A stretch of DNA of 64,000 nucleotides from Tetmemena sp. SeJ-2015 (Eukaryota > Ciliophora > Spirotrichea > Sporadotrichida > Oxytrichidae), in the NCBI GenBank assembly GCA_027382625.1, contig JAJKFJ010021175.1, positions 186,001 to 250,000 of the forward strand, in the 5' to 3' direction. Each line of letters starts with the position of its first letter. The stretch's first letter is position 1. Below the pieces are notes generated by a model that searched no databases, was not told the origin of the DNA, and saw only the letters and a list, made by a program, of their open reading frames with translations. A program made the position numbers and the translations under genes. Below are positions 57,001 to 64,000 of the stretch, piece by piece.

Positions 57001-59741
57001 AAACATCATAGATTAACGCAAGTAGCAAGGATATAGCTCTTTCTCTTGCTATTAAGAGCAGGGAAACAGTTGACTGCAATATATGAGACAAGAAATTGAG
57101 GAGTAAGAATAAGAGAGAGCTAATTTAGATTACTTGCGAGAGTAGCCAACAAAAACCTATTATAAATAATGAGCCTCTTTTAAAGAAAAGCGTCTTCATA
57201 TACAAAGATAGGATAAATCTCATTACATAATAAAAAACTAGTATCACGAAAATCGATACACGAATAAAAGGCAAGTTTTATCGCCAAACATTGAAAATCT
57301 TGCTCATTAGCAATAACTTAAATCTTGCAATAAAGAGGACGTGGAGCCATTAAATAGGAGCACATGCAAAAATCCTAATAATTAAAGAGATAAAGAAAAT
57401 AACTTCATTTGTTCAGAAGGAGAAAGTCTTGATTAAAATAGTAACAGTAGTGAAGAATTTGAAAGAAGCTAGATTAATTTTAAACATGACAATTTAAGTG
57501 ATGCAACTTCAAATGAATCGGCAGAAGATTTGTCGACAATGTCAAGTCTTAATAACTCAAGCTTTGCTCCAGAAAATGAGTCAAATTTGAGCATCTCTAC
57601 TGAAAATAGGAGTGACTAATTAGAGCTAGTTCAAAAGAATCGAATTTTTAATTCATCTCCAAATTTTCAGCATTAATTGGTTGATGAAAGCTTTTTTAAT
57701 CCAAATCAATTAAGATAGAGAAAGTGCGGGTTCAATTAATCCTAATCTAAAAGAGGACACAAGGAATTTAAAGTGGGCCAATAACCTAAATAGTAAGAAG
57801 GGCCTAGTTAAGTTATCACTTCACAACATCAAAGAAATTTCTTCTCTCTAAAAGCTAAATTTACAAAAGCTAACTGAATCATTAAACAGAAGCTTTATGG
57901 GTATATGGAGACCAAGGTTATTACGCAAAATTTAACACTTACTACAACCCATATTAGTAAATTTATCAACCTCAAATACCTCAAGTTCCCATATTTCAAC
58001 AAACTTACTTTCAAAACGGGTATGGACAACTATCTAATTATCCAATGCCAATTTAAAACATTCAGAATACTCAAATTCAGCAGCTTTAAATTGCAGAAGA
58101 TAAGTAGAATTATCCTCAATCACCTTAGTCTATTTAAGCTGAAGTGATCGCAAAATATAAATAGTGTTTGATTCATGGGATCTAACTTTGTGCTTCGATA
58201 AAAATCCCACAAACTTTTAATGGAATAGCTGATTTATTCGATGTTTTCCAAGAAATAGGATGTATGGGTTTAAAAGTAAAACTATTCACTGACTTAGGAC
58301 AATAGATACAAACCTTGATTCCATCTATGAGCTTTGTAGTAGATCACATGATTTATGACAATGAATGGAATATTAAGTATCTTCAATCAGAAGAAATATG
58401 GGCCAGAGAAAGCCTAGATGAATCTTTCTAAAAAGTAAATGAGTTTGAAATGCTTGATGTCTCAGTAGCGCACAGATATTTTACAATAGCCTGGTCGACT
58501 ATGGAGAGACAGCCTAAAGTGAATCTCATTTCATTTTACCAAATGTCATCAGAAAATCAGCTTTAATTGGTTGGCATGCTAAAAAGTGACTTCGAATTCA
58601 AAAAGTTTGCTAAGTATCACTTTGGAACTCTGAAATATGGAATGAGATTCTACTAATAAGGAAGCAGCATTATAAGGGGTGAAGATCTCAGATTTTACAA
58701 AGAGGAGCTAGTAAATTCTGAGTACTTTTGCCTCTCACTCCAAGGAGCAATATTAAGGGGTAAAATATAAGATTCAATGAAGAAAAGTAAATTGGATTAA
58801 TATATAATAACAGACTTTTAAAGAATGTAAATAGATCATCAAAAAATAAAATGAGCGCTCTCATGAGTGCTCAAATTTTCCTTAATTTAAGATAAGATTG
58901 ATTATATAGTAAGAGGTCATTATATGGCCTATGTGTAACATTACTCTGTAAATATGTATTTAATTAAGAATACTTCAACTCAATTTCTCTTTTTCAAGTA
59001 TAATTTTTAATAGCAGCATTTTAAAAATATCATTTTATATTCTTTTTAAATTCTTCATTCACTAATGTCTCTGGCTCTGTATATCTTTACAACACAGAGA
59101 ATGAAACTTGCACTGAAAAGGCGAATTTAATTCAATCTCGTTATACTCATTCGCTAGCTCACCAGTCTAATTATGTGTATGCTCTAGGTGGAAGATCTAT
59201 CAATGGGGTTTTAGATGCCTGCGAACGCTATTCAATTAATCTCAACAGATGGGAGAAGATTGCAAAGCTCAATTAAAAGCGTTGCACTTCACCAGCTGTG
59301 GTATTTGAAGATTCCTACATCTATGTTTTCGGAGGCTATGAGGGCAGTGGAAGAATAGATTCAATCGAGCAGTATGACGTGACTAATGATCATTGGACAG
59401 TTCTTCCAGTTAAATTCCCACTTTCAGTTGAAGCAGAGACTGCAACTTTAATTTCCCAAAATGAAGTAGTTATTCTAGGAGGACACGATAATAGCGCTGG
59501 CACAAAGGATGCAATGATATTGAATCTTGAGACTCTCTAGTTCATAAAATTGGCACCCATGCCATATGCAAGGTTCCTTCATAGTGCAACTTTCTTTAAT
59601 AATCACATTTATGTGTTCGGAGGAGTTGATAATTGCTCATGCCAGAAAATGAACTGCATTGATTATCAGTGGACATCTACCGCAAGCTACAAAGATATAA
59701 TTAATTATAACTTGTAGACTTTCTCCTCTGCAAGTGTATGA
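54084..59741 (+). CDS. RING / B-box / coiled-coil / kelch protein (TRIM-like), split by a 3.2-kb insert
   Basis: ATG 54084 begins with a C3HC4 RING (CPICFDHYN, CGHTFCQNC, CPTCRKYF), typical of E3 ubiquitin ligases. A B-box follows (YCLKHPQKK, LCENDQINVCSKCIV, HQGHR), with a one-base shift in a T-run near 54432. Then a long coiled coil (QLKTEKENTLSELDEKLELL, 54790-54970), VSQLVKGGAQNESKLERLEE (55030) and the first kelch strand, ..SIGLNDGCILITGGLNSS, up to 55864. The kelch propeller continues only at 59049: VYALGGRSINGVLDACERYS, YIYVFGGYEGSGRIDSIEQY, EVVILGGHDNSAGTKDAM, HIYVFGGVDNC, ending at TGA 59739-59741. The two parts join through an exact 11-bp pointer. Other breaks (54700-54780, 55000, 55250-55640) are smaller. 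Confidence 0.88.
55854..59048 (+). other. 3,195-bp IES with an 11-bp pointer and a nested gene
   Basis: The repeat AATTCTTCATT occurs at 55854-55864 and 59049-59059 in the same codon phase. Excision joins ITGGLNSSF to TNVSGSVYLYN, making a complete kelch strand. The length is divisible by three. The insert contains AT-rich flanks and one whole gene (56270-58854), so it is not simply junk DNA. Confidence 0.9.
56270..58854 (+). CDS. Gene nested inside the kelch-gene IES; Q/N/S-rich with a folded C-terminal domain
   Basis: A possible start at ATG 56270 (MEKLRRKKESKNKSRI) precedes breaks to about 56550. A long frame then runs with Q/N/S-rich disordered sequence (QVKSSEVYLQNFQDQMSQSK, NLSYRRKDCQVATQYADQTN, QEIEEQEQERANQDYLREQP, DNLSDATSNESAEDLSTMSS), a Tyr/Pro/Gln-rich block near 57930-58010 (YYNPYQQIYQPQIPQVPIFQ), and a compact C-terminal domain from 58215 (FNGIADLFDVFQEIGCMGLK, IWARESLDESFQKVNEFEML, HRYFTIAWSTMERQPKVNL, KFAKYHFGTLKYGMRFYQQ), ending at TGA 58852-58854. 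The C-terminal domain is conserved-looking but I cannot name it. Same strand as its host gene. Confidence 0.7.
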
Positions 59742-59759
59742 CCAATTTAATCAAGAAAA

Positions 59760-60636
59760 TATTTTCATTAGATTTAAGCTTTCTCAATTTTATTCTTTCA
59801 TTGATTATTTTAGTGAGTTTATCAAGATAAATTTACACTTTATTCAAAGTTCATCTTCAATTCAATTAGGAATTAAAAATGTAGTCTAAATCATTCTCAA
59901 ATTCTTTTAAAGAAATTTTAGAATTCTATATAAAGTTTGAAATGTCTTATTAGAGATTAATCTATTCTTCTATTTAACTTTAATAAAGAGCATTTTATTC
60001 TTGAACCTGTCTCAATTTATAAATAAAGTCTAGTAATTCTTTGAAATTTAAATTTTCTATCTCTATTGAATTCTCATTTACACTCTTTGATTTCTTCTTT
60101 TAAGTCTTTTAGATCAGCTACTATTTCTATTTATATATTTGTTCAATGATAGATGAAACCTATATTTGCAAAGAGTGATATTTATGTTCGCCATCTAATG
60201 AGTTAGATTATCTTTGCTAAATTTCTTATTTATATCTTCTCTCCTTGTTTTCCAAAAAGTTGTCTAAATTTTAAATTTGTTAATGAATGCTCTTATCTTT
60301 AATTTAATTTAAATTTAAGACTAAATCTTGTTCTTCAATAATTTTGTTAAGTTAAATTTTCTGTAAACTCCATTATTTTAGTTGAATGAAAGCTCTAACA
60401 TTCATCTCCTCTTTGTAAAGTTAAAATCTTGCTGATATTTAAGCTGCATTTTCCTAGTATCCTTTGAAATCTCTGTCTATCTCTTTTAATTAATTTATTA
60501 AGTGGCTAGAATTCTAAAGAGATTCTTCTAATTATTTTTCTTTGAGAAGTTGTAATGAGTTTAAGCTTTGCTTGGTGAGGGATTAATAAAGCTAAACTTT
60601 TTCAATCTCTGTTTTAAGTTCTTGATTTAAAGTCAT
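59760..60636 (-). CDS. Long coiled-coil protein, unrecognised
   Basis: ATG 60636 gives MTLNQELKTEIEKVQLYQSL and a nearly continuous Leu/Gln/Glu-rich coiled coil: SLQLLKEKQLEESLQNSSHL, NQLKEIDRDFKGYQENAAQI, NKIIEEQDLVLNLNQIKDKS, QQIQNLDNFLENKERRYK, HSLQIQVSSIIEQIYKQK, NLNFKELLDFIYKLRQVQE, SKISLKEFENDLDYIFNS. One frame break is near 60380. The end is close to, and may overlap, the 3' end of the kelch gene on the opposite strand. Structural or cytoskeletal function is a guess. Confidence 0.6.
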
Positions 60637-60649
60637 AAAAATGGTCAAA

Positions 60650-60960
60650 TCTCTACTATGAAAATGGTAATGCCTCAGAGAAGAGTAAAGATTGATGAGC
60701 TGATTTTGAAGAGCAGAAAATTTGGTTTGCAAGTTCTCATGATAATCAGCGAAAATTATAATATCTGTCTTCTGATTAGTCTTCTAATCCTAATAATTAT
60801 TCATATTTTGAAGATGAACCTATTTCTCAATTTAAGAGAGTTCTATGTCTTTATCTTTTAAGGACTTTATTGATATTATGTGACTGTTTTAATCTATATT
60901 TGAGCTCTGTGTTTCATCTATAATGGTGTTATTTTACTCTTATTATGTTACCTAAATGGC
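60650..60960 (+). CDS. Possible short coding segment
   Basis: A plus-strand reading with coding-like composition: ADFEEQKIWFASSHDNQRKL, QYLSSDQSSNPNNYSYFEDE and PISQFKRVL, preceded by two TGA codons at about 60691. It lies immediately upstream of the divergent coiled-coil gene. It could be one coding segment of a gene whose other parts are elsewhere, or chance. Confidence 0.25.
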
Positions 60961-61637
60961 TGCTATCAATAAATTTACAGATAGATATTTAATTTATTAA
61001 ATTTATAATAAGATTCTCAGAGTCTTCAGTGTAGAATCCTTAATTTCTGTATAACGATTTTAGCTTAGCATTTTTCTTTTTTTATTTAGTTTGTAAGAGA
61101 TTGGCTCTATTATTTATTCGGTTAAGGCAGCAAATACTAGAATATAGATAGCTGGCAAAAGAAAGCAAGTAAATTACTAAATACACATTAATTATTCTCA
61201 AGGAGAATCTTACGCAAATCTTTGAGTTTCATCTTTTTTTTATAATTTAGAAATTTTTTATTATTTTTATATTTAATTTATTTTACAATACATGCATCTT
61301 TATTCCTCTTTTTATGTTTAATTGAACTTAAAATTTGAAGCTTTAAGTTTAGTAGTTAAAAGGATCACTGCAACTTTTAATTGAGATTATTTATTCAGAT
61401 TAATCTTTAACATTTTACTGAGCAAAAATATCCTACTCTCATTCTATTCTTGTAACCTTTTTTAAAACCTTTAATAAAATAATTTTTATAATTTAATCTT
61501 TAACGAGTAGTCTCTCATGTTTTTAAATCTAAAATTATTTATTATAAGTAGATAATTTAAATTGAGTAAGATAACTATTTTTATTGGGATAGTTGTCCTA
61601 GATTTAATTTTTAAAAGATATACTATAAACAAACAAG
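60961..61637. other. AT-rich spacer, nothing recognised
   Basis: About 680 bp of very low-GC sequence with many T runs, no coding frame on either strand and no repeat array. It lies upstream of the sorting nexin gene and must include its promoter. Confidence 0.5.
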
Positions 61638-63822
61638 ATGATGAATAATCTAAAAGCTGAGAATCTCACCACAGAAGAAACCATCAAAAGATAATACAAA
61701 TAATAAATTAAATTTAAAAATAATATATCAAAGAAATTTTAGTATACTAGCTCATCGAAAGAAAAAGAAAACAACAGTTTTTGGTAAATGAGATACAGCA
61801 ATAAGACTATGATATTTATAATATAATTGATTATATTTATTAGTTTAATTATATTGGGGAGTTTGTTCAGTTTCTCAATAAACAAAAAGGTAATTCGATT
61901 AGATCTTAATGAATAAATTTAGAGACTGATGTATTAGAGATAGACAACTGGTCGCAAGATGAACTAGAAGAAGTTGTCAGACTTTTCAAATAAAGCTTTC
62001 ACCCAATCCCCAAAAAACCTTACTTCTAGAATGAAATACCACAAGATGGTGGAGCGAACGAGACAGCAGATCAATCTTTTGCCACATCAGCTTAATAAGT
62101 TTAAATTTTAAATTTTTCGTCTATATGAAAAGTATATTTTGTTGGGTTTGGATTTGTAGATCCAACTTAATCACAGTTCGACGATTATCCTGAGCAATTC
62201 TTAGGAGGAATTCCCTCTAATAGAATCACTCTAATTGAATCTATCGATGGCGAAGATTCTATACTTTTAAAGGCGATCTCTTCAAATTTTAAGTTGTTCG
62301 AGAGGACTAATTAGATAGTAAGAGGGCCTCTAAACAGTGAGACTTTTGAATGTGAAATCTTTGACATTCAAATAATGAATACTGGACTCCTTAAAACTAT
62401 AAATCAAAAGTGTATAATGAGGATAAGGACTGAGCTAGTTGACCTGAGATAGAAATATGTCGTGAGGTGATCTTTCAAGCACTTTTAGATGCTCAGAATA
62501 TTACTTTAAAAGAAGTATCCTTACTATCTAGTGCCTCCCATGCCTTAGATTGTTAAGATTCAAAAACTACCAATCACTTAGAGTTAATGTCAAAGGTTTC
62601 TTTCAGTCTAATGAATAACGAGGTCTTTAAATCAGATGAGGATTTCTATAATTTCTTGACCTCAGATACAATTAAAGTGACTAATTACTTAAGGCAAAAG
62701 CTAACAGTAAGGCCAAAAGAAATGGGTCTTTACAACATCTATACTGAAGATGGCTTTGTTAAGATCTAGACAGAGATAATGTCCGCGATATTTTCATCAA
62801 AGTATCCTGAATTCTTGTAAACATATAACTCACTTTTTGAAAACTTATTCTCATCGATGAAGAGTGTGAAGAGTCTCACTCATATGCTCTCCTTCCTCTA
62901 TTCTCATATGGGCTCTATTCTTTTAAAGCTTGATTTAATAAATAAGAAGGTTTTGGGATTGAGTAGCAGAGACTTTAATATTGAGGAAACTGGACGAGGA
63001 TTGAGGTTTATAGGAGACTACTTCGAGCGATTAGGGTAAAGTATGAACTAGCATTTGAAGAAAGATTTGAAGTATACTGCTGCGTTAGGGAAATAAACTT
63101 ATCAAGAGATATGGGATCAAAGGTAGATAGTTAAAGACTCCTTTCTTGCAGTATCAGAACAGTTAGAAGCAAAGAAGCTTAAATTATTTGAAAAGGGTGA
63201 TATAGAGAGGGGGGGATATCAAGGACCAAAGCTTTAAAGAGCAAAACAGAGAAGCTCTATTGACTAGCTTCATTAATTATCATGGCTTGAATTTTATACC
63301 TATTTCGTGATTAATTTATTCAAGTTCGCCTCTCCTCATATGTTGCATGAGGAAACTGACAAGTTAGAGAGGAAGAAGTTGCTCTTTCAATTTTTCACCA
63401 ATCAAATATTTCAAGAGGTTAGCAAGGAGCAAGAAAGCTAGTACAAAATTCTTTGTCGTAGTTTCTTGCAGCTAGCCTCAAAGATGTTAATTGATGAAGG
63501 TAAAATGATTGGGGAATGGGCTAAAATAATGGATAAAGATTCAGCAAGCCACTCAACTAATAATTAAGAAAAGGGAGCATTGCTATTAAACTTGGAGAGG
63601 AGTATAATTTTTGAAGAAGAGAAAGAAAGCAGCTCTGGTGAAAATAATTCTCAAAATGAAAGAGGAGATAGCTTTAAGTCAAAGCCAGAAGATCATGAAT
63701 ATGAAACTGCAGATAGAGATTGGATTGATGAAGAGTATTATGATCATTTGAATGGAAGGCGAATGACAGAAAGTAGGAGAGCAAGAGGAATGAGTGTGCT
63801 CGGAGATTTCATCGGAAAATGA
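61638..63822 (+). CDS. PX-domain sorting nexin
   Basis: Sorting nexins bind phosphoinositides on endosomes. ATG 61638 opens MMNNLKAENLTTEETIKRQY and a hydrophobic stretch (IFIIQLIIFISLIILGSLF) that may belong to an IES or be a membrane segment. Pieces then read EIDNWSQDELEEVVRLFKQS (61940) and VDPTQSQFDDYPEQFLGG (62155). The PX domain is TFECEIFDIQ, IMRIRTELVDLRQKYVVR, SFKHFQMLRILLQKKYPYYL and VPPMPQI (62340-62550), with the polyproline VPPMP loop intact. The C-terminal half (62590-63820) is a long helical region, compatible with a BAR-type dimerisation domain (MKSVKSLTHMLSFLYSHMGS, ETGRGLRFIGDYFERLGQ), then an acidic tail. An in-frame TGA at 62470-62472 interrupts the PX domain. Confidence 0.85.
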
Positions 63823-64000
63823 AATCTGTAAAATTTAAAAAATAACTTTATCTATCTTAAATCAATACAATTAATGATTACTGATTAGATATTCTCCTTA
63901 ATCTAAGCTTAATAAATTGTATGTTTAAAAGAGACACGATATGTTGAATGATCCAAACAGCTTTTTGTATGGACTCTAAAATAAGTATTACAAAAATAAC
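63823..64000. other. Window end, AT-rich, nothing recognised
   Basis: The last 178 bp follow the sorting nexin stop. They are AT-rich with no supported feature. Confidence 0.4.

Noticed and set aside
1..64000. Bacterial-style reading (standard code, operons, Shine-Dalgarno sites, CRISPR arrays)
   Set aside because: Proteins are eukaryotic, TAA/TAG occur inside conserved domains, no regularly spaced repeats were found, and gene order is not operonic.
1..64000. Euplotes-type genome with programmed frameshifting
   Set aside because: Euplotes uses TAA/TAG as stops and TGA as Cys. Here TAA/TAG are Gln and TGA is the stop, and the frame breaks are bounded by direct repeats.
1..64000. tRNA, rRNA or other structured RNA genes
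   Set aside because: No cloverleaf-like or rRNA-like sequence was recognised by eye; a covariance-model search was not possible.

Overview
ORGANISM. This window is nuclear DNA of a ciliate that reads TAA and TAG as glutamine and uses only TGA as stop. Every recognisable protein (CAND1, ATR, GTF3C5, TVP23, NSUN5 and others) has in-frame TAA/TAG where glutamine is tolerated. Conserved domains are repeatedly broken by short AT-rich inserts flanked by direct repeats of 4-11 bp. Deleting one repeat plus the insert restores frame and motif. These are internal eliminated sequences (IESs) with pointer repeats, so I read the window as germline (micronuclear) DNA of a spirotrich, most likely a hypotrich related to Oxytricha or Stylonychia. 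No telomere repeat and no closely matched reference were available, so the species is open. || LAYOUT. 1-3 kb: CAND1 (+). 3.2-5.3: coiled-coil gene (-). 5.3-8.9: Q/N-rich protein with C-terminal FYVE finger (+). 9-12.4: three unrecognised genes (+). 12.6-15.2: two unrecognised genes (-). 15.2-17.5: RINGv plus FHA gene (-), split by a 0.65-kb insert that carries a terminal-inverted-repeat element. 17.6-18.6: MGNTSS gene (-). 19.1-20.8: GTF3C5, a TFIIIC subunit (+). 21.1-27.2: ATR kinase (+), followed by a rearranged, decayed ATR fragment. 28-38.2: a run of low-complexity genes I could not identify (+). 38.7-40.8: unknown (-). 41.2-42.5: cystathionine-synthase-like PLP enzyme (-). 42.7-46.4: DHHC palmitoyltransferase (+), interrupted by a 2.58-kb insert holding a GC-rich Tc1/mariner-type transposase relic and two further reading frames. 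46.6-47.7: TVP23 (+). 48: small membrane protein (+). 49.4-51.9: unknown (-). 52.3-53.8: NSUN5-type RNA methyltransferase (-). 54.1-59.7: RING/B-box/coiled-coil/kelch gene (+), interrupted by a 3.2-kb insert that contains a whole other gene. 59.8-60.6: coiled coil (-). 61.6-63.8: PX-domain sorting nexin (+). || HOW IT WORKS TOGETHER. The genes are not an operon or a pathway. Each looks like the precursor of its own somatic mini-chromosome. What unites the window is its germline organisation: coding segments separated by IESs from about 14 bp to 3.2 kb, some of which carry transposon remains or another gene. || LIMITS. Several frame breaks could not be resolved and may be IESs, introns or base errors. 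Many gene ends, marked as approximate in the entries, rest on reading-frame quality alone.
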